This document shows positions 36,678 through 46,370 of a stretch of 64,000 bases of DNA, one piece after another; the stretch's first letter is position 1, and the number at the start of each line of letters is the position of its first letter. The notes beneath the pieces are model-generated. The model was not told the DNA's origin. It ran no database searches and saw only the letters and a list, made by a program, of their open reading frames with translations. Made by a program: the position numbers and the translations under genes. This DNA comes from Yoonia ponticola (GTDB lineage: Bacteria; Pseudomonadota; Alphaproteobacteria; Rhodobacterales; Rhodobacteraceae): contig NZ_JACIJM010000001.1 of NCBI RefSeq assembly GCF_014199395.1, positions 248,001-312,000 of the forward strand, read 5' to 3'.

Positions 36678-38363
36678 TTAACCCAATAGGCGGCGGGCGA
36701 TGACTTGGGCTTGGATTTCTGCGGCACCTTCAAAGATGTTCAGGATACGAGCGTCGCACAGGATGCGGCTGACCTTGTATTCTAGCGCGAAACCGTTGCC
36801 TCCGTGGATTTGTAGCGCGTTGTCCGCACAGGCCCATGCCACCCGCGCACCCAGTAGTTTTGCCATGCCTGCCTCTAAGTCACAGCGACGGTCAGCATCT
36901 TTTTCGGCGGCAGAAAAGTAGGTTAACTGACGCGCGATCATGATTTCGACGGCCATCATGGCGAGTTTGCCGGATACCCGTGGAAAGTCGATCAGCGCCT
37001 TGCTAAATTGTTTGCGGTCTTGTGCATATTGCATCCCGACGTCCAAGGCGGATTGTGCAACGCCGATGGCGCGGGCTGCTGTTTGGATGCGGGCGGATTC
37101 GAACGTTTGCATCAACTGTTTGAAACCGTTGCCTGTTTCGCCGCCCAACAGGTTCTCGCCTTTTACGGCAAAGCCGTCGAACGCAAGCTCATATTCTTTC
37201 ATGCCACGGTAGCCGAGAACTTCGATCTCGCCGCCAGTCATGCCGGGTGTCGGGAATGGCTCGTCCACCGTGCCGGGTGTTTTTTCGGCGAGGAACATCG
37301 ACAGACCTTTGTAGTTGGTCGTGTCGGGGTCGGTCCGTGCAAGCAGTGTCATGATCTGCGTGCGGGCCGCGTGGGTGATCCACGTTTTGTTGCCTGTGAT
37401 TTCCCAGTCATCGCCCTTTTTCGTCGCGCGGGTGCGCAACGATCCCAGGTCGGAGCCCGTGTTTGGTTCTGTGAACACCGCTGTTGGCAGGGTTTCGGCA
37501 CTGGCCAATCGCGGTAGCCACTTTTGTTTCTGCTCTTCCGTGCCGCCGCAGAGGATCAATTCGGCAGCAATTTCGGAGCGCGTACCAAGTGACCCTACGC
37601 CGATATACCCACGCGAGAGTTCTTCGGACACAACGCACATCGATGATTTCGATAGTCCAAAGCCGCCGTATTCCTCGGGGATCGTCAGGCCAAAGACGCC
37701 CATTTCGGCCAGTTCGTTGATGACTTCGATTGGGATCAATTCGTCTTTGAGGTGCCAGTCATGCGCAAAGGGCTCGACCTTCTCGACAGCATAGCGGCGA
37801 AATTGCTCGCGGATCATTTCGAGTTCTTCATCAAGGCCGGATGCCCCGACTGTCACATTGGCCGAATGTTCCTGCATCAAATCCACAAGGCGGGTGCGGG
37901 CAGACTGCGTGTTCGCACGGCGCATCAGCGCAGCAACCGCATCGGTCACAAACGCGGCCTGATCGGTGGCACCAACGCCCATGTCATTCAGGCGGACCAT
38001 TTCGCCTTGGTTCATTTGGATGCCGCCATGGATCTGCGACAGGTATTCGCCAAAGGCGATCTGGTGGATCAATTGCTCAATCTCGCCGAATTTACCATCC
38101 GCGACCAACCGGTCGGCCCACGCCTGCATTTGCCGCAGGGATTGGTCATATGTCGCAAGCCAAGCAAAGCCATGCGCGGCGGTTTGGTGCGTTTCGATCA
38201 GTGCGCCCGAAATCCGGTCGCCGTCGGTGGTCAGCGCGGTCACGCTGGATTTTGCGGCGGCAACGATGGTCGCGACGGCGGGCAAGGATGCGGCAGTCAG
38301 AGCCAATAGTTCGGGCAGGATCGGTGTGACGGTCTCTGTCATGTGTTGTCCATCATGGGCCAT
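36678..38363 (-). CDS. mcd: Acyl-CoA dehydrogenase with N-terminal extension, probably (2S)-methylsuccinyl-CoA dehydrogenase
   Basis: 561 residues, some 170 more than ordinary acyl-CoA dehydrogenases. The extra N-terminal part is helical; the ACAD core begins near 175. FTEPNTGSDLGSLRT, WITHAART and the catalytic-base segment IFEGAAEIQ (Glu) are intact. This size and N-terminal sequence are what I know for methylsuccinyl-CoA dehydrogenase, which makes mesaconyl-C1-CoA in the ethylmalonyl-CoA pathway of acetate assimilation. Genes for ETF, hydroxybutyryl-CoA dehydrogenase and cobalamin adenosylation elsewhere in the window agree. AGGAG precedes ATG 38363. Confidence 0.82.
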   Translation of the reverse strand: MAHDGQHMTETVTPILPELLALTAASLPAVATIVAAAKSSVTALTTDGDRISGALIETHQTAAHGFAWLATYDQSLRQMQAWADRLVADGKFGEIEQLIHQIAFGEYLSQIHGGIQMNQGEMVRLNDMGVGATDQAAFVTDAVAALMRRANTQSARTRLVDLMQEHSANVTVGASGLDEELEMIREQFRRYAVEKVEPFAHDWHLKDELIPIEVINELAEMGVFGLTIPEEYGGFGLSKSSMCVVSEELSRGYIGVGSLGTRSEIAAELILCGGTEEQKQKWLPRLASAETLPTAVFTEPNTGSDLGSLRTRATKKGDDWEITGNKTWITHAARTQIMTLLARTDPDTTNYKGLSMFLAEKTPGTVDEPFPTPGMTGGEIEVLGYRGMKEYELAFDGFAVKGENLLGGETGNGFKQLMQTFESARIQTAARAIGVAQSALDVGMQYAQDRKQFSKALIDFPRVSGKLAMMAVEIMIARQLTYFSAAEKDADRRCDLEAGMAKLLGARVAWACADNALQIHGGNGFALEYKVSRILCDARILNIFEGAAEIQAQVIARRLLG

Positions 38364-38508
38364 GTGCGACTCTCCTGTTTATGCAGGTGCAGAGATAATA
38401 CGTTTGCAGTCGCAGCGCAATAATCAATCTCAAATGGCGGTGTATTTGAACGAAAGTGTCGCGTTCGTTTTTGGGTGCGAGCGCTGAAAGGGCACGCTAA
38501 GAGACTGT

Positions 38509-39282
38509 ATGGAATTGATTCTTGGCATAACGATACCGCTTGATGCGACCGCTTTGGCCTTTGCCTTGGCCGTTGGATTTATCGCAGGATTGGTCAAAGG
38601 GGTCGTGGGCTTTGGGATGCCGATGATCCTGATTTCCGGCCTGTCCAGCGTCGTGTCGCCGGAACTTGCGCTGGCTGGATTGATCTTGCCGACCTTGGCG
38701 ACCAACGGCATCCAAGCGTTACGGCAGGGCTGGTCCGCTGCATGGGCCTCGACACGGCGATTCCAGCTATTTCTGATCGCTGGCTTCATATCGCTGATGA
38801 TCGCCGCGCAGTTTGTGCGTGTCTTGCCGCAGTCGGTGATGTTCCTGATTATCGGCACACCGATTATCGTCTTTGTCGTGGTCCAGTTGACGGGTAGGGA
38901 ATTGCGCCTGCCTGCCGCGTCACAGCGGATCGAAGTCGGCGTCGGGTTGTTCGCGGGGTTTATGGGTGGTTTGTCTGGGATTTGGGGGCCACCGACGGTC
39001 GCATATTTGACCGCGACGAACACGCCCAAAGCTGACCAAATGCGGGTGCAGGGCGTGATTTACGGGTTGGGTGCAGTCGCGCTGACCTTTGCGCATATCC
39101 AATCTGGTGTATTCCGCTGGGAAACTGCACCGCTGTCTGTCGTTATGATATTTCCTTCGTTGATCGGCATGGCGATTGGCGATGCTGTGCAGTCGCGGAT
39201 CGACCAAGTGATGTTCCGCAAGGCGACTTTGTGGGTGCTGCTGATCGTCGGTCTGAACCTCGTGCGGCGCGGATTTCTTTAG
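38509..39282 (+). CDS. TauE/SafE-family sulfite/organic anion permease
   Basis: 257 residues with about eight membrane segments in two repeats; GFIAGLVKGVVGFGMPMI and FAGFMGGLSGIWGPPTVAYL are the paired TauE motifs. Family members export sulfite, sulfoacetate or similar anions; substrate not predictable. Divergent from the acyl-CoA dehydrogenase gene and overlapping by four bases the 3' end of the convergent secreted-protein gene. Confidence 0.9.
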   Translation: MELILGITIPLDATALAFALAVGFIAGLVKGVVGFGMPMILISGLSSVVSPELALAGLILPTLATNGIQALRQGWSAAWASTRRFQLFLIAGFISLMIAAQFVRVLPQSVMFLIIGTPIIVFVVVQLTGRELRLPAASQRIEVGVGLFAGFMGGLSGIWGPPTVAYLTATNTPKADQMRVQGVIYGLGAVALTFAHIQSGVFRWETAPLSVVMIFPSLIGMAIGDAVQSRIDQVMFRKATLWVLLIVGLNLVRRGFL

Positions 39283-39818
39283 GAAAACAAGTCCACGTAG
39301 CCGCAGATTTCCGCAAGCTCGGGAACCTGCTCGGCGGGTAGGACTTCGAACGTTGTCCGGTATAGAGTTTCGCCGTTTGACGATGCTTCGATCTGCCAGA
39401 TGCCGGGCAAGAGTTCGTAATCAAAATCGAATTGGTAGAACGTCAGCGAAGGGTCTGTGCCACGGATCGTCGATGGAAATGTCTGCACCGTTTGCCCTGA
39501 CGCGCCCATTGGTGGGTGTGTCACGGTCATTTTCACGCCTTCGATCCCGTCTAGATCGGCGGCTTGCGATTTGATCCCGAATCCGATGCCTAGCACGGCT
39601 GGCACGCGACGGGTGGCAGCGACAAAGGGCGGTTCTTCGTTGATGACATGCGTTGTGCCTGCGACGGTGCCGGGGGCGAGCCTTTCGCCAAGGCTAACGG
39701 GTGCGCAGATCACGCCAGCTTGCAAGGTGGCGATGGCGGGCGCGGTCAAATCGGGCAGCGGCGCTTGGGCAAAGGCTGCGATTGGCGCGATCAAGAGGCA
39801 GGCGAGGACGTGTTTCAT
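39279..39818 (-). CDS. Secreted hypothetical protein, possibly DUF3859
   Basis: 179 residues with a signal peptide (MKHVLACLLIAPIAAFAQA). The mature part has beta-rich segments such as SLTFYQFDFDYELLPGIWQIE, which I associate loosely with DUF3859; this is not certain. Two cysteines (GVICAP, EICGY). The frame opens further to 39908, but the signal peptide fixes ATG 39818. Function unknown. Confidence 0.75.
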   Translation of the reverse strand: MKHVLACLLIAPIAAFAQAPLPDLTAPAIATLQAGVICAPVSLGERLAPGTVAGTTHVINEEPPFVAATRRVPAVLGIGFGIKSQAADLDGIEGVKMTVTHPPMGASGQTVQTFPSTIRGTDPSLTFYQFDFDYELLPGIWQIEASSNGETLYRTTFEVLPAEQVPELAEICGYVDLFS

Positions 39819-39909
39819 GGCCAAGATGTAGCCTATGTTCAGACGTTCAGCCAAGCATTGATCCAGTAAGGTTTCGGTAATCGGCAGGGATCGGTCATTG
39901 ATACCCACG

Positions 39910-39938
39910 AAAAAGGGCCAGACGCGTGGCCTGACCCT
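39910..39938 (-). terminator. Rho-independent terminator of pckA
   Basis: On the minus strand GGGTCAG pairs with CTGGCCC (one G-U wobble) and is followed by TTTTTCG, 30 bases beyond the pckA stop. Confidence 0.75.
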
Positions 39939-39967
39939 GATTGATCGTCTGCATATCCTGCGCAGTT

Positions 39968-41566
39968 TTAGCCGATAGCGGCTGCTTTGACGTCCGCGTC
40001 GATGTACGGCACGTATTTTTCAAAGTTATCGCTGAACATGCCGACAAGTTTTGTGGCCTGCGCGTCGTATGCGTCTTTGTCGGCCCATGTGTCGCGTGGG
40101 TTGAGCAAGGTTGCGTCAACACCGTCGCATGTCATTGGTACTTCAAAGCCAAAGTTGGCGTCTTTGCGGAATTGGTTTTCGACCAGTGATCCGTCAAGGG
40201 CGGCGGCGAGCAAGGCGCGTGTCGCTTTGATCGGCATCCGTGAGCCGGTGCCGTAAGCGCCGCCAGTCCAGCCTGTGTTGACCAACCAGCACGTCGCACC
40301 ATGTGTTGCGATCTTTTGTTGCAGCAGTTTGCCGTAAGCTTCTGGGCGACGTGGCATGAATGGCGCGCCGAAGCAGGTCGAGAATGTTGGCTCTGGCTCT
40401 GTCACGCCGCGCTCTGTGCCGGCAACTTTGGATGTGAAACCGGACAAGAAGTGGTACATCGCTTGTGCTGGTGTCAGGCGTGAAATCGGAGGCAGGACGC
40501 CGAACGCATCACATGTTAGCATGATGATGTTTTTCGGGTGGCCACCAAGTGCCGTTTCAGATGCGTTGCCGATGTAGTTCAGCGGGTAAGCGCAGCGCAT
40601 GTTTGCGGTCAGGCTGTCGTCGTTGAAATCCAGCTCTTTGGTCTCTGGATCGAACACCATGTTCTCGATAACCGTGTGCGGCATAGAACATGTGGCGTAG
40701 ATTTCTGGCTCTGCTTCGGGATCAAGGCCGATGGTCTTGGCGTAGCAGCCGCCTTCAAAGTTGAATGTACCACGATCAGACCAGCCATGTTCGTCATCTC
40801 CGATCAACACGCGGGTTGGATCAGCGGACAGCGTGGTTTTGCCCGTGCCGGACAAGCCAAAGAAGACAGCCGTATCAACAGGGTTATTCGGCGCATGGTT
40901 GGCAGAGCAGTGCATCGGCATGATGCCTTTTTCTGGCAACAGGTAGTTCAGCAGTGTAAAGACGGATTTCTTGTTCTCGCCCGCGTATTCTGTACCGCCG
41001 ATCAAGATGACCTTCTTTTCAAAGTTCAGCGCGATCACCGTTTCAGAACGGCAACCATGCTTTTCGGGGTCCGCTTTGAATGTCGGGCAGTTGATGATCG
41101 TGAAATCAGGCGCGAATGTCGCAAGTTCTGACGCTTCAGGGCGACGCAGCAGGTGGCGGATGAACAGCGCATGCCAGCTCAACTCGGTTATCACGCGCAC
41201 GTCGAGACGGTGAGCGGGGTCGGCGCCGCCGAACAAATCCTGCACGTCAACACGGCCACCTTTCATGTGCTCCAGCATATCAGCGTAAAGCACATCAAAT
41301 TTGGCAACATCCATCGGCGGGTTATTTTCCCACCAGATCGTGTCTTCAACAGACGGCGTGCGGACAACAAATTTGTCTTTCGGGGACCGACCTGTGTGCT
41401 TGCCAGTTGTGACAAGAAACGTCCCGCCTTGGCCTTCGACACCTTCGCCTGCGGCGATAGCGGCGGCCTGTAGGTCAGCCTCGTTGCGGTTGTAATACAC
41501 ATAACCCAGCCCAGTGATGCCTTGATCTTCAAGTTTCATCTGCGGGTTGACCGTACCTTGGTCCAT
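39968..41566 (-). CDS. pckA: Phosphoenolpyruvate carboxykinase (ATP)
   Basis: 532 residues. P-loop [14 protein letters not shown], the metal-binding [12 protein letters not shown] and [12 protein letters not shown] substrate region are intact. It makes phosphoenolpyruvate from oxaloacetate for gluconeogenesis. ATG 41566 follows AAGGAG. Three GTTAGC-type operators and a CATAAT -10 element lie upstream, so expression is probably switched by carbon source. Divergent from chvI. Confidence 0.97.
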   Translation of the reverse strand: MDQGTVNPQMKLEDQGITGLGYVYYNRNEADLQAAAIAAGEGVEGQGGTFLVTTGKHTGRSPKDKFVVRTPSVEDTIWWENNPPMDVAKFDVLYADMLEHMKGGRVDVQDLFGGADPAHRLDVRVITELSWHALFIRHLLRRPEASELATFAPDFTIINCPTFKADPEKHGCRSETVIALNFEKKVILIGGTEYAGENKKSVFTLLNYLLPEKGIMPMHCSANHAPNNPVDTAVFFGLSGTGKTTLSADPTRVLIGDDEHGWSDRGTFNFEGGCYAKTIGLDPEAEPEIYATCSMPHTVIENMVFDPETKELDFNDDSLTANMRCAYPLNYIGNASETALGGHPKNIIMLTCDAFGVLPPISRLTPAQAMYHFLSGFTSKVAGTERGVTEPEPTFSTCFGAPFMPRRPEAYGKLLQQKIATHGATCWLVNTGWTGGAYGTGSRMPIKATRALLAAALDGSLVENQFRKDANFGFEVPMTCDGVDATLLNPRDTWADKDAYDAQATKLVGMFSDNFEKYVPYIDADVKAAAIG

Positions 41567-41623
41567 GGGTTCGCTCCTTTTGGCGTTCAGGGTCATCTTG
41601 ACCTAAAACTGTCATAACAGTGG

Positions 41624-41652
41624 ATTATGCTTGGACTAGCCCCCTTGCGCTA
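41624..41652 (-). promoter_or_regulatory. Candidate pckA promoter overlapping the operator array
   Basis: Minus-strand CATAAT (41624-41629), 17-base spacer, and a poor -35 hexamer TAGCGC (41647-41652) that lies inside the first palindrome. Start would be about 50 bases before the pckA ATG. Confidence 0.4.
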
Positions 41653-41706
41653 ACGTTAGCGCTACCAATTTTATGTTAGCGCAAGCACATTGCTGTTAGC
41701 GCTAAC
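41647..41706. promoter_or_regulatory. Array of three GTTAGCGC operators at exact 20-base spacing
   Basis: GTTAGCGCTACC (41655), GTTAGCGCAAGC (41675) and the perfect palindrome GTTAGCGCTAAC (41695) begin exactly 20 bases apart, on the same helix face. The first is also half of a perfect 16-base palindrome at 41647-41662. The form is that of LacI/GalR-family operators; S. meliloti pckA is known to be controlled by such a regulator (PckR). No regulator gene of this family is in the window. Confidence 0.65.
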
Positions 41707-41868
41707 CTTCGCTCGGAGGTTAATCAGACCGTAACCGGAATTGAGGCAAATAAGGCACGACTTTGTCACTGATTCGTTGAATGGCTTGATTCGTTGGGTC
41801 AAACAGGTGAAAGATTCCTGACAGAAGTGGGCAAAACCAACAAATAGAGCAGTAAGGGGCAAATCCCA

Positions 41869-42570
41869 ATGTCAAGAATCGCCTTGGTCGATGATGACCG
41901 TAATATCCTGACCTCCGTCTCGATGACGCTCGAAGCTGAAGGCTTTGAAGTTGAGACATACAACGACGGTCAATCCGCACTGGATGGATTTAACAAGCGT
42001 ATGCCAGATATGGCTGTGCTGGATATCAAAATGCCACGCATGGACGGGATGGATCTACTCCAACGTCTGCGTCAGAAAACATCGATGCCGGTCATTTTCC
42101 TAACCTCCAAAGACGACGAAATCGACGAAGTTCTTGGCCTGCGTATGGGTGCGGATGACTACGTTAAGAAACCATTCTCGCAGCGTCTGTTGGTTGCACG
42201 TATTCGCGCGTTGTTGCGTCGTCAGGATGCAATTTCCGGCGAAGAAGTCGAGGAAACCGAAGACACCAAAGTCATGGTGCGCGGCGAATTGTCGATGGAC
42301 CCGCTACGTCACGCGGTAACATGGAAGGGCCAAGACGTGTCCCTGACAGTGACCGAATTCCTGCTGCTGCAAGCACTCGCACAGCGTCCTGGTTTCGTGA
42401 AATCACGCGATCAGTTGATGGATGTAGCCTACGACGATCAGGTTTACGTGGATGACCGGACAATCGACAGCCACATCAAACGCCTGCGGAAAAAGATGCG
42501 CAACACCGATGATACGTTCTCAGCGATTGAGACGCTCTACGGTATCGGGTATCGTTACAACGAAGAATAA
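41869..42570 (+). CDS. chvI: Response regulator ChvI
   Basis: 233 residues, OmpR/PhoB class. Acidic pocket DDD (8-10), phospho-acceptor Asp52 ([11 protein letters not shown]), Lys in the [15 protein letters not shown] block, then a winged-helix DNA-binding domain (about 135-230, GIGYRYNEE end). Partner of ChvG; in relatives the pair governs envelope and acid response, exopolysaccharide and central carbon genes. Only 11 bases before the kinase start. Confidence 0.95.
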   Translation: MSRIALVDDDRNILTSVSMTLEAEGFEVETYNDGQSALDGFNKRMPDMAVLDIKMPRMDGMDLLQRLRQKTSMPVIFLTSKDDEIDEVLGLRMGADDYVKKPFSQRLLVARIRALLRRQDAISGEEVEETEDTKVMVRGELSMDPLRHAVTWKGQDVSLTVTEFLLLQALAQRPGFVKSRDQLMDVAYDDQVYVDDRTIDSHIKRLRKKMRNTDDTFSAIETLYGIGYRYNEE

Positions 42571-42581
42571 AGTTGTCCGTT

Positions 42582-44324
42582 ATGACTGCGACTACCCATG
42601 AGATTGATGTCAGAGATTTAGAGTCCGTGCGCCGCGCCGCGCGGGCCCCTGATCTTGTGATTGGTGATGATTGGGTAGCACCACAAGCCATTGGCGAAAA
42701 CGAATTGTCAGAACGGCGCCGTTCGCGTGGGCTTTTGACATTGCTGCGCAGCTCTCCGATTGCACGCAAGATTATCACGATCAATTTGATCGCGGTGATG
42801 ATGCTGATTGCAGGGATTCTATACCTAAATTCCTCACGCGATAGTTTGATCTTCCAGCGGGTGAATAGCCTTGTGAAAGAGGCCGAACTTGTCGCGGACG
42901 TCCTAGAAGCGAACCTGCCTGATACGGGATCGGTTGATCTGACAACATCTGCGGGCACCAGCATGATTGCTGGCCTGTCGAAGGTCACATTACGCGACCG
43001 CAGTCAGGTGATGGTGTTTGACACGACCGCGAAATTCATCGCTGCCGCCGAAGGCACTGGCGATATCGCCGATACGCGCGGTCTAAACGATATTTCCGGC
43101 GATACCGTGATTTTGGACGCGCTGTCCTTTGTTTGGGATCGCATGTCCGGTTTTCTGGGCACGACTGTAAAGCCAGCCAGCACCAATGCGGAGTTGGTTC
43201 AATTTACCAGTCAGCAAGTCGCTGGCGCGTTGGCGTCCGGCACCCAGTTTCATTCTTTTGGCGCTGAAGGCAGCACGACCTTTATCGTCACAACCCCGCT
43301 TTTCCTGAATGGCCAACCGATAGGCGTCGCCGCACTCGCGTCTGCTGCGGGTGAAATCGACCGTCTGGTTGCGCAAGAGCACGAGCAGGTCTTGAGGTTG
43401 TTCATCGTTGGTATCGCGATTTCGATTGGGCTAAGCCTTGTTCTGGCGTCTACGATCGCGAACCCCTTGGCAGATCTGGCCACAGCTGCCGAACTGGGGC
43501 GTGACAAGAACGCGCGTAAAATGTCGCCTACAAAAATTCGCATTCCGGACCTCACTGCCCGCCCTGACGAGATCGGTCGCCTGTCGGGTGCGCTGCGCGG
43601 TATGGTCGAAGCCTTGTACGAACGTATCGAAGGCAATGAACAATTTGCGGCTGATGTGGCCCACGAGATCAAAAACCCACTTGCGTCACTCCGGTCCGCT
43701 GTTGGCACAATGCGCGTAGCAAAACGTGAAGATCAGCGCGAGAAAATGCTAGAGATTATCGAGCATGATGTGCGCCGCTTGGACCGTTTGGTCAGTGATA
43801 TTTCGAATGCGTCCCGTCTGGATAGCGAACTGGTCAAGGAAGAAGAAGAAACCTTTGACCTGCTGCATATGCTCGGAAATTTGAACGAATTTCTTGGCAA
43901 AGAGGCCGAGGCGAAGGGCATTGATTATATCGACGATCTGCCAACGCAACCGATCATGGTGCAGGGTCTCGAAGGGCGTCTGGCGCAGGTGTTTGTGAAC
44001 CTGATTACCAACGCGATTTCGTTCTGCGAAGACGGCGATGCGATCCGTGTTTGGGCGCGGCGTCGTGAAAACCGCATCTTGGTTGTCGTCGAAGACACCG
44101 GACCGGGTATCCCGAACGAAGCCATCCACAAAGTATTCCAACGGTTTTATTCGGAACGTCCCGAGGGGCAGTTCGGCAATAACTCTGGTCTCGGTCTTGC
44201 GATTTCCAAGCAGATCGTCGAGGCGCATGGCGGTGTGATCTGGGCCGAAAATATCCGCCCAACCGAGGCTGATTTGACGTCCGAACCACTGGGTGCGCGT
44301 TTTGTTGTGGGCCTGCCTGTCTAG
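42582..44324 (+). CDS. chvG: Sensor histidine kinase ChvG
   Basis: 580 residues. TM1 about 57-77 (IIAVMMLIAGILYL-like), a large periplasmic region, TM2 near 270-290, HAMP, HisKA with the phospho-histidine in DVAHEIKNPLASLRSA, and HATPase_c with the NLITNAISF N-box and GPGIPNEAI / NNSGLGLAIS glycine boxes. ATG 42582 is preferred over TTG 42573. In relatives ChvG is held off by the periplasmic inhibitor ExoR, not present here. Confidence 0.94.
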   Translation: MTATTHEIDVRDLESVRRAARAPDLVIGDDWVAPQAIGENELSERRRSRGLLTLLRSSPIARKIITINLIAVMMLIAGILYLNSSRDSLIFQRVNSLVKEAELVADVLEANLPDTGSVDLTTSAGTSMIAGLSKVTLRDRSQVMVFDTTAKFIAAAEGTGDIADTRGLNDISGDTVILDALSFVWDRMSGFLGTTVKPASTNAELVQFTSQQVAGALASGTQFHSFGAEGSTTFIVTTPLFLNGQPIGVAALASAAGEIDRLVAQEHEQVLRLFIVGIAISIGLSLVLASTIANPLADLATAAELGRDKNARKMSPTKIRIPDLTARPDEIGRLSGALRGMVEALYERIEGNEQFAADVAHEIKNPLASLRSAVGTMRVAKREDQREKMLEIIEHDVRRLDRLVSDISNASRLDSELVKEEEETFDLLHMLGNLNEFLGKEAEAKGIDYIDDLPTQPIMVQGLEGRLAQVFVNLITNAISFCEDGDAIRVWARRRENRILVVVEDTGPGIPNEAIHKVFQRFYSERPEGQFGNNSGLGLAISKQIVEAHGGVIWAENIRPTEADLTSEPLGARFVVGLPV

Positions 44325-44341
44325 CAAAAAAGGGTCGTGCT

Positions 44342-44761
44342 ATGTCGTTGACCATTCATGCGACTGCGATTGCGCTAAATGGCCAAGGCGTTGTGATTAT
44401 TGGTCCTTCTGGAAGCGGTAAGTCGGCACTCGCGCTGCAACTGATGGCGTTTGGAGCGCAGTTGATTGCTGACGATCAGGTGGTTTTAGCCTCAGACGGC
44501 CCCGACCTTATCGCCGCTTGCCCTAGTCACATCACCGGATTGATCGAAGCCCGCCATGTCGGCATCCTAAACGCAGACCCTGCACCGCCAACGCGTGTTG
44601 TCATTGCGGTTGACCTAGGGCAAACGGAGCCTGACCGCGTACCAGAGCACAAAACTGTGACGTGGCTTAACCATAAGGTCCCCTTGCTTTGGGGCGAAAA
44701 AAATCCAAATTTTGCTGTAGCGTTGTTGCAGATGCTAAAAGTAGGCCGGAGCCTGAGATGA
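44342..44761 (+). CDS. hprK: HPr kinase/phosphorylase, short alphaproteobacterial form
   Basis: 139 residues: only the catalytic C-terminal domain, as usual in alphaproteobacteria. P-loop [12 protein letters not shown] and LIADDQV are intact. The conserved EARG(L/V)G signature reads EARHVGIL, with His for Gly. It phosphorylates Ser46 of HPr, encoded three genes on. Stop overlaps the rapZ start (ATGA). Confidence 0.92.
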   Translation: MSLTIHATAIALNGQGVVIIGPSGSGKSALALQLMAFGAQLIADDQVVLASDGPDLIAACPSHITGLIEARHVGILNADPAPPTRVVIAVDLGQTEPDRVPEHKTVTWLNHKVPLLWGEKNPNFAVALLQMLKVGRSLR

Positions 44762-45678
44762 CAAGCGATGCCCCTCTAAACCCGCCAGCGACCCCCGTTG
44801 TCATTGTGACCGGACCATCTGGTGCGGGCCGATCAACAGCTGTGAATGCGCTAGAGGATCTTGGGTTCGAGGTGATTGACAACCTGCCGTTGTCACTGCT
44901 GCCGCGTCTGCTGGATGGGCCGCAAGGCGGGCGTCCGTTGGCCTTGGGCGTCGATGTGCGCAACCGCGACTTTGCCCCGAATGTCCTGCGCGACATTATC
45001 GAAGACTTGCATGGCCGCGACGATGTGAACGGGCAGGTTCTGTATCTGGATGCGTCTGAGGACGTGCTGGTGCGACGATATTCCGAGACACGGCGCAGGC
45101 ATCCATTGTCGCCAGACGGCACGCCGTTAACTGGCATTGACCACGAAATTAAGATGCTTAGCTCGATCAGGGCTCTTGCCGACATTCTGGTCGATACGAC
45201 AGATCTGTCCCCGCACGACCTAAAGGCCGACATCGAACGTCACTTTGCTGTCGATGGCGGCCCGTTTCTGGGTGTGACTTTGCATTCCTTCTCTTACAAA
45301 CGCGGCTTGCCGCGCGGTCTGGATATTGTGATGGATTGCCGGTTCCTGCGAAACCCGCATTGGGACCCCGCATTGCGCGCCAAAGACGGGCGTGATGCCC
45401 AAGTTTATCAGTACGTGGCGGCCGACGACAGATTCGGCGAATTCTTTACCAAGATGCAGGATTTGGTGATGATGTTGCTGCCCGCCTACAAGGATGAAGG
45501 CAAATCGCACCTTTCCATCGGGTTTGGGTGTACCGGCGGGCAACACCGGTCGGTTGCCGTTACGGAAAAGCTTGCTGCGGCTCTTGAAATGGCTGGCTGG
45601 CCTGTATCTATACGTCACAGAGAATTGGAACGACGCGAAGGCACGTCGGTAACTTTAGCATCAAGGCACACTGCGTGA
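44758..45678 (+). CDS. rapZ: RNase adaptor / nucleotide-binding protein RapZ
   Basis: 306 residues. N-terminal P-loop [18 protein letters not shown](F), C-terminal domain with [12 protein letters not shown]. In enterobacteria RapZ controls glmS through small RNAs; in alphaproteobacteria it travels with hprK and PTS genes and its role is less clear. Starts by ATGA overlap with hprK and ends overlapping the EIIA start. Confidence 0.93.
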   Translation: MTSDAPLNPPATPVVIVTGPSGAGRSTAVNALEDLGFEVIDNLPLSLLPRLLDGPQGGRPLALGVDVRNRDFAPNVLRDIIEDLHGRDDVNGQVLYLDASEDVLVRRYSETRRRHPLSPDGTPLTGIDHEIKMLSSIRALADILVDTTDLSPHDLKADIERHFAVDGGPFLGVTLHSFSYKRGLPRGLDIVMDCRFLRNPHWDPALRAKDGRDAQVYQYVAADDRFGEFFTKMQDLVMMLLPAYKDEGKSHLSIGFGCTGGQHRSVAVTEKLAAALEMAGWPVSIRHRELERREGTSVTLASRHTA

Positions 45679-46067
45679 TTGGAATTGTCATCGTAGCCCA
45701 TGGACGTCTGGCCGAAGAATATCGGGCTGCGATGGAACATGTTGTCGGCCCCCAAACTGGGGTCCGCACGATTGCGATCGAAGCAGAAGACGACCGTAGT
45801 GACAAGCAAACCGAAATCTGTGACGCGGCTGACGCCGTTGATGCAGGGGCAGGGGTTGTTGTGGTTGTCGATATGTTTGGCGGATCGCCGTCGAACCTGT
45901 CGATCAAAGCCTGCAATCCCGAGAACCGCCGCATCATGTATGGTGCAAATTTGCCGATGTTAATCAAGTTGGCGAAGTCGCGGCACCGTCCGGTCCCAGA
46001 TGCGGTTGACGCCTCGCTGACTGCTGCCCACAAGTATATAAATAGTATGAGAGTTGGGGCCTCCTGA
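45675..46067 (+). CDS. PTS mannose-family EIIA protein
   Basis: 130 residues. [15 protein letters not shown] gives the phospho-acceptor His9; [15 protein letters not shown] is the second family block. No EIIB or EIIC is near, so this is a regulatory relay, receiving phosphate from HPr. GTG 45675 is the start, overlapping the rapZ stop (GTGA). Confidence 0.93.
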   Translation: MIGIVIVAHGRLAEEYRAAMEHVVGPQTGVRTIAIEAEDDRSDKQTEICDAADAVDAGAGVVVVVDMFGGSPSNLSIKACNPENRRIMYGANLPMLIKLAKSRHRPVPDAVDASLTAAHKYINSMRVGAS

Positions 46068-46069
46068 TT

Positions 46070-46339
46070 ATGCCGACCCAGACGATGGAAATTACAAATA
46101 TTAAAGGCCTGCACGCGCGGGCCTCTGCAAAGTTCGCAGAAGTTTGCGAAGCACATGACGCGACTGCCACTGTCCGCAAGGACGGGATGGATGCAGGCGG
46201 CGATAGCATCATGGGCCTTTTAATGTTGGCAGCTTCTATCGGAACCTTTATTGAGGTTGAAACCAGCGGTCCGGACGCAGATGCCCTTTTGGTGGCACTT
46301 TCCGCGCTTGTTGTTGATAAGTTTGGCGAAGGCGACTAG
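46070..46339 (+). CDS. ptsH: Phosphocarrier protein HPr
   Basis: 89 residues. His15 (KGLHARASAKF) takes phosphate from EI and Ser46 (GGDSIMGLLML) is the HPr kinase target; both are at the canonical positions. Two bases after the EIIA stop. EI (ptsI/ptsP) lies elsewhere. Confidence 0.96.
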   Translation: MPTQTMEITNIKGLHARASAKFAEVCEAHDATATVRKDGMDAGGDSIMGLLMLAASIGTFIEVETSGPDADALLVALSALVVDKFGEGD

Positions 46340-46370
46340 TCCCGCCCGGGGCTTTTTGAAGGAACCCGCT

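Larger units (their letters stand above)
41567..41868. other. 302-base divergent regulatory region between pckA and chvI
   Basis: No gene. Holds the pckA promoter candidate and the triple operator on the left; the right 160 bases up to chvI contain nothing I can name apart from AAGGGG before the chvI start. Confidence 0.6.
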
